Shown here piece by piece: positions 17,430 to 25,851 of a stretch of DNA of 64,000 nucleotides. Position 1 is the stretch's first letter, and every line of letters begins with the position of its first letter. The notes below the pieces were generated by a model. That model was not told where the DNA came from. It ran no database searches and saw only the letters and a list, made by a program, of their open reading frames with translations. Origin of the DNA: Pedobacter psychrodurus (GTDB taxonomy: Bacteria > Bacteroidota > Bacteroidia > Sphingobacteriales > Sphingobacteriaceae). A program made the translations under genes and the position numbers. The DNA is taken from contig NZ_SJSO01000003.1 in NCBI RefSeq assembly GCF_004331735.1, positions 310,001-374,000 of the forward strand, given 5' to 3'.

Positions 17430-19196
17430 ATGCAAAGCACCAACAGTATAAAAATTGATGATTATCAAAATAGTACAGAAAATCTCTGTCAAGGAAAGTA
17501 TTCGGCCGTAACAGCAGTTTTAAATGTTCAATCTGGTAATCTACAATTTTATGAGTCAAATGGAAAACTTCTCGAATTCCCTATTCACAAGGAAAACTTC
17601 ACTTGGATGGAAATTGCTGGAGAGGATATTTCGATTACATTCCTGGAGGAGTTGCACCGCCTGAGAGATATTCTGAAAATTTTTTCAAAGCAAAACACCC
17701 TGATCAGCAATGGGAAGGTGCCGAACAGGTTGGATGTAGTCCCACACTTCAATAATTTGGAAATTCGTTTTCTGCTACAGATCAGGGATTCTGCCGAAAA
17801 TGTAGAACGATGTGTGGGATCAGAAATCCAGCATAATCCAGCGCATATATTTATTGAACAATCTGAACCTGAACTTTCTCCGCTCAGAGAAGCCATACAT
17901 AATGTCACAGATGACCAGGATCCTGTCCAAGGAAAATTACAGAGTTCTTATAAGGGATTCAGCAGAGAATGCCGTGGACTGCAGAACTTGATTGGGGAAG
18001 TAGAGATGAGCAGGGAAGAACTTGAGCGCAAGAACGAGGGACTCGTAGATGCGAACAACAAACTACAAAATAGCCTGGAAGAACTTAACATGAGCCGCAA
18101 GCTCTCTGATGCTACAATTGCGGTACTTCATGAGCCTCTTCTTGTGCTTGACAAGGAACTCATTATATTGAGCGCTAACCAAGCTTTTTACAAAACATTC
18201 AAGATCGCGGAAACGCAGGTCATTGGAAAAAAATTGTATGAACTTCAAAATGGCGGCTGGAACATTCCGGGTCTTGCGCACAAATTTACCCGTATACAAG
18301 ATCTTGATGAATCTGTTATAGAAACTGAGATTGCATTTGATTTTCCCTCACTGGGGGAAAGAATTATTAAATTCAATATGCAACCTGTAAATAAAACGAA
18401 CGGCGAACAGTTGATATTGCTCGCTTTGGATGACATAACAGTCAGCAAAAACAATATTCAGGAACAAAAGTTAATTCTAGAACAACTTCAAGTACAAATT
18501 TCGGAAAAAATAAAACTCGAGTGCCAAAAGAACGACTTAATCTGCATGATATCGCATGAATTGAAGACGCCGGTAACGATCATCAAGGGGTGTACACAGG
18601 CGCTGATGCATAAATTCAATAAAAACGGTAATCTGGAGGCCGTCTCGTTTCTGTGTAAAATGAACAATCAGGTCAACAAGCTGTCCCATTTAATTGGAGA
18701 TCTTCTAGATGCGTCCGAGGTTACCGCGGGCCAGCTAAAATATAATATGGATACATTCGAGCTCAATGAATTGATCGAGGAGATTAGCGACGAATTCAAA
18801 CAGACCTCTGATTCGCACACTATTTTACTGAATCTAGGCGAAAAAGTGCGGATTTTCGGCGATAGAATACGGATCGGTCAAGTGATAACTAATCTGCTTT
18901 CGAATGCGATTAAATATTCGCCAAAAGCATCACGGGTAACCCTTAGAACACTGGTGAACGGAAAAAAAGCCAGCATTTCCGTTGAGGATACCGGTATTGG
19001 TATCTCAATACAGAGTCAAAAAAATATTTTTGATAAATTTTACAGAGCAAATGGTGTTGTCAACGGAAAATACTCCGGTCTAGGCCTTGGTCTTTATATT
19101 GTCTCCCAGATTGTGAAAGAGCACAGGGGCGGAATTTCAGTTTCCAGTAGAGAACAAGAGGGGTCTGTATTTACTATCGATCTTCCTTTTTCTTAA
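17430..19196 (+). CDS. PAS-domain sensor histidine kinase derived from a CheB/CheR-type fusion
   Basis: The 588-residue soluble kinase has, in order: an N-terminal region of about 170 residues without a recognised domain, a coiled coil (about 185-225, MSREELERKNEGLVDANNKL), a PAS domain (about 230-340), a HisKA domain with His376 in MISHELKTP, and an HATPase domain with QVITNLLSNAIKYSP, EDTGIGIS and GLGLGLYI boxes. The coiled coil and the PAS segment (EPLLVLDKEL, then KKLYELQNGGWNIP) are typical of the C-terminal part of CheB-CheR-PAS-kinase fusions, so the N-terminus probably replaced lost CheB/CheR domains. No membrane segment is seen. No response regulator gene is adjacent; it is an orphan kinase. 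Confidence 0.9.
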   Translation: MQSTNSIKIDDYQNSTENLCQGKYSAVTAVLNVQSGNLQFYESNGKLLEFPIHKENFTWMEIAGEDISITFLEELHRLRDILKIFSKQNTLISNGKVPNRLDVVPHFNNLEIRFLLQIRDSAENVERCVGSEIQHNPAHIFIEQSEPELSPLREAIHNVTDDQDPVQGKLQSSYKGFSRECRGLQNLIGEVEMSREELERKNEGLVDANNKLQNSLEELNMSRKLSDATIAVLHEPLLVLDKELIILSANQAFYKTFKIAETQVIGKKLYELQNGGWNIPGLAHKFTRIQDLDESVIETEIAFDFPSLGERIIKFNMQPVNKTNGEQLILLALDDITVSKNNIQEQKLILEQLQVQISEKIKLECQKNDLICMISHELKTPVTIIKGCTQALMHKFNKNGNLEAVSFLCKMNNQVNKLSHLIGDLLDASEVTAGQLKYNMDTFELNELIEEISDEFKQTSDSHTILLNLGEKVRIFGDRIRIGQVITNLLSNAIKYSPKASRVTLRTLVNGKKASISVEDTGIGISIQSQKNIFDKFYRANGVVNGKYSGLGLGLYIVSQIVKEHRGGISVSSREQEGSVFTIDLPFS

Positions 19197-19691
19197 GATT
19201 TAGAGTGAAATTTTGGCAGGGAGGGAAACTGATTACGCCCGCCAATATCTATAAAATAGGTGATTTAAAACAATTTTCTCCTGATGAGGCTAGTGCGGTT
19301 GGTCCGAATTGAGATAAATCACTTTTGATGATGACTTTGAAAAGTAATCTTCCGGTATAAAAAAAATCTGTATAAATATGATATGAAGAGATGGAAGAAC
19401 CTGCTCAGAAAATACTCCGTACACGATGGTTCTAATTGAAAATAGCTCCTGAAATAAGATGGGTGAAGGTTTTTCGCCATAAAGGGCTTATACCATTGAG
19501 TAGTGGATTATAGCATATTGCGACGTTATTCTTTTTTGAAGCCGCTATATTGGTTTTATAGATTTTATCCCAGATAGTGTTTTAATTAAGTGTTTCCGAC
19601 AGCAGATTTTTTTTTCTGCCAAAAATCTATCTGGTTGATGGGAATAGACAGTCTTGATCTAACGGTATATTCACTTTATCTACAAATACAG
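19197..19691. other. Intergenic region without a supported gene
   Basis: About 500 AT-rich bases lie between the histidine kinase and promoter block C. I see no open frame longer than chance and no strong hairpin. Confidence 0.5.
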
Positions 19692-19760
19692 TTGATATTT
19701 ATCAATGATTTTTATTGCCCTATGTCATCGTTTGCATCTTAATATATGATCGAGATTTGA
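19692..19760 (+). promoter_or_regulatory. Shared promoter block, copy C (before NTF2 gene 19803)
   Basis: The block at 19692-19730 starts with TTGATATTTATCAA, a perfect match to the Fnr consensus TTGAT-N4-ATCAA, and ends ATGTCATCG. A GAGATTTG element starts at 19752, 22 bases after the block, and the start codon is 43 bases beyond its end. This is the best single copy of the four. Confidence 0.6.
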
Positions 19761-19802
19761 AAGTAAATCTTTTAACAAAAATCTAATTAAATTCAAACAA
19801 AA

Positions 19803-20228
19803 ATGGAAGACTCAAAAAAAATGCCAGCTGCTGAACTGTACCGTAAAAGTTTAGACAGGTTTCTTGCCAAGGATATGAAGGGCTGGGCCGAATTATGTGC
19901 TGATGATATCGTAGCTGAATTTCCATTTGCCCCGGCAGGCTCATTAACCCGATTTGACGGAAAAGGAGCCTTGTATGCTTTTTTGAAGGATTATCCGGGT
20001 TTCATTGATGTAAAATCCTTACCGACACTAAAAATTTACGGCACGGATGACCAAAATGTTGTCATTGCTGAATGGAGTGTGTCTGGCGTGGTAATCAGCA
20101 ACGGAAATCCTTATGAAATGAGCTACGTTTCCTTTGTAACCTTTAGGGACGGATTGATTGTCAACCTACGTGAATACTTTAACCCTGAAGTCTTTAAAGA
20201 AGCAATGGGTGGAGTGGATTTCGTTTAA
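19803..20228 (+). CDS. NTF2-fold (SnoaL-like) protein
   Basis: The 141-residue protein has the nuclear transport factor 2/ketosteroid isomerase-like pattern: an N-terminal helix pair with LDRFLAKDMKGWAELCADDIVAEFPF, then FDGKGALYAFLKDYPGF, and a curved sheet ending SFVTFRDGLIVNLREYFNP. It is cytoplasmic and of family-typical length. Members act as isomerases, hydratases or small-ligand binders. It stands alone between promoter block C and a terminator at 20287, so it is a single-gene transcript. Confidence 0.85.
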   Translation: MEDSKKMPAAELYRKSLDRFLAKDMKGWAELCADDIVAEFPFAPAGSLTRFDGKGALYAFLKDYPGFIDVKSLPTLKIYGTDDQNVVIAEWSVSGVVISNGNPYEMSYVSFVTFRDGLIVNLREYFNPEVFKEAMGGVDFV

Positions 20229-20286
20229 TCCACGGTTTCCATTTAGAAAACTCATAAGGAAACTTAGTAGTTAAATCCTAATCGAA

Positions 20287-20327
20287 TGCCCCTAAAACTA
20301 TGAATTGTTTCTGGGGCGTTTTTTTGT
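20287..20327 (+). terminator. Rho-independent terminator of the NTF2 gene
   Basis: GCCCC (20288-20292) pairs with GGGGC (20313-20317), followed directly by GTTTTTTT. It lies 59 bases after the stop codon. Confidence 0.7.
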
Positions 20328-20411
20328 GGTTATCGTAGATTTTTAGTCGCCATATGTTTCATGGTGTATCCGAATAAACATTATCCAGCACCTAATTTAC
20401 CTCAATCTCTA

Positions 20412-20480
20412 GCGATAAACATCAACGTATTTTGTAGATTTTTGTCTTCGATTATATCTTGGTTTAGGATTATGTTTACA
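20412..20480 (+). promoter_or_regulatory. Shared promoter block, copy D (before retropepsin gene 20586)
   Basis: The weakest copy: GCGAT-N4-ATCAA at 20412-20425 and GTCTTCG at the block end (20450), with 24 of 39 positions equal to copy C. The spacing is kept: TATGTTTA begins at 20471, 21 bases after the block. This copy has no hairpin, which favours a promoter over a terminator reading. Confidence 0.45.
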
Positions 20481-20585
20481 ACATAAAATACTAAAAATAC
20501 AGATCAGTAGATTGCTGATCATTCGAAACCAAGATGGATATCTCAAGGACTGGGAACATCAGTTAATTAGATTCTTAACAAACGC

Positions 20586-21533
20586 ATGAAAAAAACATTC
20601 ACATTACTTACTTTTTTACTGGTTTACACCATTTCAAATGCTCAAAACAAAACAGAACCCATAATTGAAAACAAATTTCAATTAACAGGTGACACGATAT
20701 CTTTTCCTCTAACAATTATCAATGCTTTCCCATTTATTTCAGTAGAAGTCAACGGTACCAAAGGAAAGTTAATGTTTGATACTGGTGCTCAAGGTGCTTT
20801 GGATATTAACAATAATATTTTTTCCCAATCAGGAAGGTCAACAGGTAACGGTAATGTTGGAAGTGGTCAAAAATTTAAGCGATACATAATAGATAGTGTC
20901 AAGGATATTCGACTAGCAAATGGGTTGCATTTTAAAGACCTTAAACAGGTCAGCAGTGCTAATTTCGAATTTTTGCAAGATCAGGTAACTCCCGATTTTC
21001 TCGGCTTTATAGGCTTTGATTTCTTCAAGGGATATCTTTTCAAACTTGACTATGTTAAAAGGAAGATTACCTTCTATAAGAATAGTTCCAAAAGGGAATT
21101 ATCAAAAGATTTCCTGTTCGGAGAAAAGATATTGGCCACGTTGAATTTTGAGACCAGAAAACTACCCAATCATCCAATGATCAAGGTAAAAATCGGCGAC
21201 GTGGACGTGCTGGCATCTTTCGATACCGGAGGTTCATATGGGGCATTAGAATTTACCGATAAAACTATCGAAAAGCTCAAGAAGCGAAAATATTTTATAG
21301 ATTATGGAAAAGATGGATATGGTGAGCCATTATTGGTTTTGAATAATGTTAGAATGAATGGTCAGCTGACGACAAACTTTATAGGAATCCACCAACACGG
21401 AGAAAGCATCAATTTTAGAAAAGCAATAGGAATAACGGAGGAGAATTATTTGACAATCGCCAATCGTTTTCTAGCACAGTACAGAACGGTATGGGATTAT
21501 GAACATAAAAAGATATATGTTATGGCCTACTAA
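20586..21533 (+). CDS. Secreted retropepsin-like aspartyl protease (paralog of 13067)
   Basis: The 315-residue protein is collinear with the 13067 gene product and very similar throughout (for example SFPLTIINAFPFIS, VGSGQKFK, HKKIYV). It has a signal peptide (cleavage near ISNAQ) and both active-site motifs, MFDTGAQGALDI at Asp65 and SFDTGGSYGALEF near residue 214. The near-equal length and shared upstream block indicate a duplication that carried its control region. It is periplasmic or surface-located. The substrate is unknown. A hairpin terminator follows. Confidence 0.85.
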   Translation: MKKTFTLLTFLLVYTISNAQNKTEPIIENKFQLTGDTISFPLTIINAFPFISVEVNGTKGKLMFDTGAQGALDINNNIFSQSGRSTGNGNVGSGQKFKRYIIDSVKDIRLANGLHFKDLKQVSSANFEFLQDQVTPDFLGFIGFDFFKGYLFKLDYVKRKITFYKNSSKRELSKDFLFGEKILATLNFETRKLPNHPMIKVKIGDVDVLASFDTGGSYGALEFTDKTIEKLKKRKYFIDYGKDGYGEPLLVLNNVRMNGQLTTNFIGIHQHGESINFRKAIGITEENYLTIANRFLAQYRTVWDYEHKKIYVMAY

Positions 21534-21623
21534 ATAAGATTCCCACATTTATGCCATGATATCATTAAACCAATCTTGCATCGTTATTTGGATGTTCAGA
21601 TATTTTTTTTGCTAATTGTTAGA

Positions 21624-21650
21624 GGGGGCTCCGATTTTGGGGTCCTTTTC
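21624..21650 (+). terminator. Terminator of the second retropepsin gene
   Basis: GGGCTCC (21626-21632) pairs with GGGGTCC (21639-21645) using two G-U pairs, loop GATTTT, and TTTTC follows. Confidence 0.6.
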
Positions 21651-22102
21651 TAGATCTGGATAAAAAAATACAATCTCATTTTGACAATTTTTGGGGTACA
21701 ATCCCACTTGGAACAGGCTGTGCGATATAGCTGTTTAAAAATGGACATGTGATTAATTTTTAATTAACAGCAATGGAACCTATTAACAATTTTATATGTC
21801 AGCACAAAAGATCTATCGAAGCGAATGGTTTATTTTTCTATTCCGTTCATTACAGTATCTTCTGATCATCAGTTGATCAATTTTGTTCAATCTCCTGATG
21901 AGCTTACCAGAATATCACGATGAATGTCGCTTTTAATTTGCATAATAGAGTTTGTGAAGTGATCACAACTGGTAAAAACATTAAAACATCTATTGGCTCT
22001 CAAAAAAGTAAGCATTTAAGAATCATTTCACAATAATGCCGGGAATCAATTCATTCCAGAGTTGCTATTCTTCGAATAAAAAGAAAACACACTGCGCGTC
22101 AA
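21651..22102. other. Intergenic region upstream of the AraC gene
   Basis: About 450 AT-rich bases without an open frame. A cluster of TGATCA words (about 21856-21882) is the only visible pattern and could be an operator, but nothing shows this directly. Confidence 0.4.
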
Positions 22103-22975
22103 ATGAGCGAGATCAAGACTTTTAATTTTACGCCGATCAGTAATGAGCGGCAACAAGTTCATACAATTTCGTTTTCCGAACGAATAAGAAGAGGAAAAGA
22201 GGGGGTGCTGAAACCACATCGTACAAATTTCTATATCCTGCTATTTGTAACTGAGGGCAGCTCTCACCATTTAATTGATTTTAAGATCCACAAAATTGAT
22301 AAAGGAGATTTTTTCATCATAAGACCTGGCCAGGTACATGCTTTTTTTCAATCGAAAGATTTAGATGGTACCATCATCGCTTTCACAGAAGAATTTTTGT
22401 TGAACAAATCACACTACTCTTTTTTTTCTGAGAATTCAAGACTTTTAAAGGAGCTTTCGTTTGGTTCTCCTTTTCATCTGCACTGCGATCAGGAGAAAAT
22501 AAATGTGTTGACCCAGATGATTCAACAGGAATTAGCAAATGTTTATAATGAACTGCAGGAAAACATTTTACAAAACCAAATTTCCTCTCTGATATTATAT
22601 TTATTACGTATAAAGCGGGGGAGCCAAAATCTATCTCCCAAAAAAAGTAAAGAATCTCTTTATGCTTCGCAATTTAAAAGTTTGATCGAGAGGTTTCACG
22701 GAAAACAATACACAGTCACTCAATACGCAAATGAATTAGGCATCAGTGTCAGAAGTCTTCAAAAAATATCTGAATTACATTTAGGTAAGCAACCAAAGAC
22801 TGTTATTCAAGAATGTTTATTGCTCGAAAGTAAGCGCATGCTTGTCAACCCCATGCTTTTAGTTAAAGAGATTGCCTATGATTTAGGTTTTAGAGAGCCT
22901 ACAAATTTCACCAAGTTTTTCAAGAAGTTCGCCAAGATGTCTCCAGAACAGTTTCGCAAATCCCTGTCAGATTAG
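22103..22975 (+). CDS. AraC-family transcriptional regulator with N-terminal cupin
   Basis: The 290-residue protein has an AraC-type ligand-binding cupin (HLIDFKIHKIDKGDFFIIRPGQVHAF, residues about 50-85). Its C-terminus carries two helix-turn-helix motifs: VTQYANELGISVRSLQKI and VKEIAYDLGFREPTNFTKFFKK, ending in the family signature SPEQFRKS. The effector is unknown. It precedes an NTF2-fold gene by 277 bases on the same strand and may control it. Confidence 0.93.
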   Translation: MSEIKTFNFTPISNERQQVHTISFSERIRRGKEGVLKPHRTNFYILLFVTEGSSHHLIDFKIHKIDKGDFFIIRPGQVHAFFQSKDLDGTIIAFTEEFLLNKSHYSFFSENSRLLKELSFGSPFHLHCDQEKINVLTQMIQQELANVYNELQENILQNQISSLILYLLRIKRGSQNLSPKKSKESLYASQFKSLIERFHGKQYTVTQYANELGISVRSLQKISELHLGKQPKTVIQECLLLESKRMLVNPMLLVKEIAYDLGFREPTNFTKFFKKFAKMSPEQFRKSLSD

Positions 22976-23252
22976 GCCTTTTATTTATCTGAATGATTTT
23001 TGTATCGTTTTTACCACCATTCGACCCATTTATACCTTTTTTAAAGATTCAATCGACATAGCTTTGCATAAAATTCTTAGCTAATTATAAAAAAGGTGCT
23101 GTCCGAACTAAAGTACTTTGAAGAACAGACTGTCTAGATAATGGGCTTATGGTCTTAAAGAACTGTCATCGCGAGCCTTCAGAATTGCGGTCTTTTTTAA
23201 ATAATATGTTACTACAAATCCCTATACTTTTAAATTTTAAACATTAAAAAAA

Positions 23253-23714
23253 ATGAAAACATCACAAGAAATCATCGAACTTTTTTTAGCAAATACCACA
23301 AATCCCGATGTTATTAAGTCTGTCGTTGACATTAATGCAACTTACATTTCACTGAATTTCGATAATCCTGAACTGCAGAAGATTATGCCATGGGCAGGAA
23401 CCCATCGAGATGGGGCGAAAGGTTTCATTGATACTTTTGCTGGCGTTAACGAATTTTGGACGATTCAAGATTTTGAAGTACAAGATATTTTTTCTGAAGG
23501 AGACAAGGTGGCGGTCTTTGGAAGTTTTACTTACACTTCGAAAACGCTCAATAAACAGGTCAATTCGCCGTTTTCAATACTGGCCAAAGTAAGGGACGAA
23601 AGGATTTACCACTTTATGTTCATGGAAGATACTTTTGCAACAGCTGGTAGTTTCAGACTTACCCCGGCTGGTACATTTCATAGTGATCCAAAGGGAACTG
23701 AATTTGGATTGTAA
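23253..23714 (+). CDS. NTF2-fold (SnoaL/ketosteroid-isomerase-like) protein
   Basis: The 153-residue protein has the NTF2-like order of helix, sheet and conserved aromatic residues: NATYISLNFDNPELQKIMPWAGTHRDG, FIDTFAGVNEFW, then FSEGDKVAVFGSFTYT and HFMFMEDTFATAGSF. It resembles proteins of the YesE/limonene-epoxide-hydrolase-like group found beside stress and detoxification genes. The start follows an A-rich leader typical of this phylum. It is downstream of the AraC regulator and ends at a strong terminator. Confidence 0.85.
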   Translation: MKTSQEIIELFLANTTNPDVIKSVVDINATYISLNFDNPELQKIMPWAGTHRDGAKGFIDTFAGVNEFWTIQDFEVQDIFSEGDKVAVFGSFTYTSKTLNKQVNSPFSILAKVRDERIYHFMFMEDTFATAGSFRLTPAGTFHSDPKGTEFGL

Positions 23715-23815
23715 TTTAACTATGTTTAACCCGCATTCAATCGAGTAGCTGTTTAGGATGGTACAAATCACATTATTTGCAAGGCTCGTTAAGCATAGCA
23801 AGTTCTTATTTGTTT

Positions 23816-23843
23816 AAAAGATGGCCGAAAGGCCATCTTTTCT
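23816..23843 (+). terminator. Strong rho-independent terminator
   Basis: AAAAGATGGCC and GGCCATCTTTT form an 11-base-pair stem with a GAAA tetraloop (23816-23841). It lies about 100 bases after the NTF2 stop and is usable on both strands because of the A and T flanks. Confidence 0.85.
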
Positions 23844-24433
23844 AGCTGCCATCATTATACATTGCTGTTCAATCGATACAGCTAATTTGATTGCGTAATT
23901 CCGCTAATAGTGCCGCGTTTAAATCAGGCAGCTGCATAAAGAATAATAGGAGAACTTTTTTAAGTGAAAATTAACAGCGTAATAATCGCAAGAATGCAAT
24001 TTAGACTTTCATTTACGCTGAATTAATGTATAATCTACCTGGCCATACATGTGTAACTTCCAACTTTACAGATAGCTAGCACTTTGTAACCTAAAAAAAC
24101 ACTGGACCTGATTTGGGTCGCTTATATCTGTCCCGTGCGCGCTGGCCGACTGGAATTAATAAGGTAACGCGTAATGGGAATCTCAGGATGATGTTAAACT
24201 TGTAATTTTGCTGACAGAGGTTTCACAAAAAATACCGCTTTGCGTTAAAGGAGGGCGGGCCATCCGGCTCCGCCCTTGTCACCTATGAATAAAACCAATG
24301 GCCTACTAGTTACCATTGAGTGTCTTTTTCGAATTTCGAATATCGCGTTCAGAGCCCCGAAATTCTGCTTAAGGATATTGTTCAGGTTAGGATCAATTCC
24401 GTGTACATAGGAAAGTAATTTTCTCTCTTTTCC
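23844..24433. other. Intergenic region before the M16 genes
   Basis: About 590 bases without a supported gene. A GC-rich inverted repeat (GGGCGG at about 24253 and CCGCCC at about 24271) may act as the terminator for the minus-strand uptake operon ending at 24434; the sequence beyond it on that strand is only weakly T-rich. Confidence 0.45.
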
Positions 24434-25849
24434 TTAGATTTCAGGTACTGGATTGGCATAAATATCGAAATATTTAACAGCCAATCCAGAGGCTTTAAGA
24501 TTTTGGGAAAAGGCCTTCGAATTGCCTACGATGACAATACGTGCGCGCTCGCTCATAAAATACTGCTGACTTACCCGCATGACATCTTTCTGTGTAACCG
24601 CATTCAGCTTTTCAAGGAATTTCTTGTAAAAGTCTTTAGGTAGTTTGTTGACCAGTATGCTACTGGCAAATCCGGCGCCTATTGCGGGGTTTTCCATATT
24701 TAATGCGAAGTTACCGTTATAGAGATTCTTGGCGTTTTGTAGCGCATCTTCACTTACGATCTCGTTGCCGATCAATTTGATTTCCTTCAATAATTCGAAA
24801 ACAGCACTATCTACCTTGTCATTTCTGACTGACGCGGAAGCACTGAAAGTTGTCTGGTTTCTACCGGACCCAACCGCCGAATATGCACCATAGGTAAAAC
24901 CATGTTTTTCCCTTAGATTTTTAAAAAGTCTTCCGTTTGCCCCAACTCCAAGAATCTGATTGGCTAATAGCACAGCATGATAATCCGGACTTGACAATGG
25001 AAGTTCGATCAGATTGAGTACCGTAATCTCTGATTGTACAGCACTGGGCAGGTCGATAATGTTCACTTCGGTCTTAGCTAGGTTTTCCACCTTTGAAGGG
25101 TTATATGGATGGATGACTGGTCCTTTCCAATTTCCGAAAGTATTTTTAACCAGGGATCTGGCTTTATCGGGCGTGATGTCACCTACGATGGTAAGATAAC
25201 CCTTGGACGGGGTGAGGATCTCACGGTATAATGTTTTTACATCCTCAAGCGTTATCGCTTCGACGCTTCGGGCGGTCGCGAATTCGCCCAAAGCATGGTC
25301 TGGTCCAAAAGAAAGCGCTCTCACTACCCGGCTGGAAATGGAGGTGACATTTTTTTCCTCCGACTTGATGCTAGACAGATGCTGGGATTTGAGTTTGTCA
25401 AAGGAATCTTTAGAAAAGGCAGGCTCCCTCAACGCCTCAATCATTAGGGTAAATGCTTCCTGGAAATAGGGTGTGAGTGATGAGACATAACTACCTCCCG
25501 CTGATACGCTGAGTTCAGCGCCCATCTGGTCAATTTTTTCATCCAACTCCGCTTTGGCATACTTAATTGTTCCCTCCTTGAGCATTCCGCTGAGGATTCC
25601 TATCACACCAGCTTTCTTACCTTCGAATATCGGTCCCCCATCTGTACTGAAAGTTGCGGTTATTTTAGGATGCTGATGGTTTTCGACAACTAATACCGTC
25701 AGTCCGGTTTCAAGCTTAAAAATTACGGGATTTTTAATCTGAATGATCGGTGCTGGTCCTGGCAATGGTTTTTTGCTGCGATCCAGTTTTTGGGCCATCG
25801 AAAACTGGACAATTATGGCCATATAGACCGTTAAAATGATTTTCTTCAT
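24434..25849 (-). CDS. M16-family peptidase subunit without zinc site
   Basis: The 471-residue protein has a signal peptide ending near QFSMAQ and the two-domain M16 (pitrilysin/insulinase) fold, with LREKHGFTYGAYS in the second half. Where active members have HxxEH, it reads GVIGILSGMLKEGT, so it is the non-catalytic partner of the two-chain clamshell. It lies two bases behind the catalytic subunit gene and is surely co-translated. By analogy with other paired M16 enzymes the two proteins form one periplasmic chamber that degrades peptides. It is the last gene of the SusCD locus. Confidence 0.92.
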   Translation of the reverse strand: MKKIILTVYMAIIVQFSMAQKLDRSKKPLPGPAPIIQIKNPVIFKLETGLTVLVVENHQHPKITATFSTDGGPIFEGKKAGVIGILSGMLKEGTIKYAKAELDEKIDQMGAELSVSAGGSYVSSLTPYFQEAFTLMIEALREPAFSKDSFDKLKSQHLSSIKSEEKNVTSISSRVVRALSFGPDHALGEFATARSVEAITLEDVKTLYREILTPSKGYLTIVGDITPDKARSLVKNTFGNWKGPVIHPYNPSKVENLAKTEVNIIDLPSAVQSEITVLNLIELPLSSPDYHAVLLANQILGVGANGRLFKNLREKHGFTYGAYSAVGSGRNQTTFSASASVRNDKVDSAVFELLKEIKLIGNEIVSEDALQNAKNLYNGNFALNMENPAIGAGFASSILVNKLPKDFYKKFLEKLNAVTQKDVMRVSQQYFMSERARIVIVGNSKAFSQNLKASGLAVKYFDIYANPVPEI

Positions 25850-25851
25850 GA

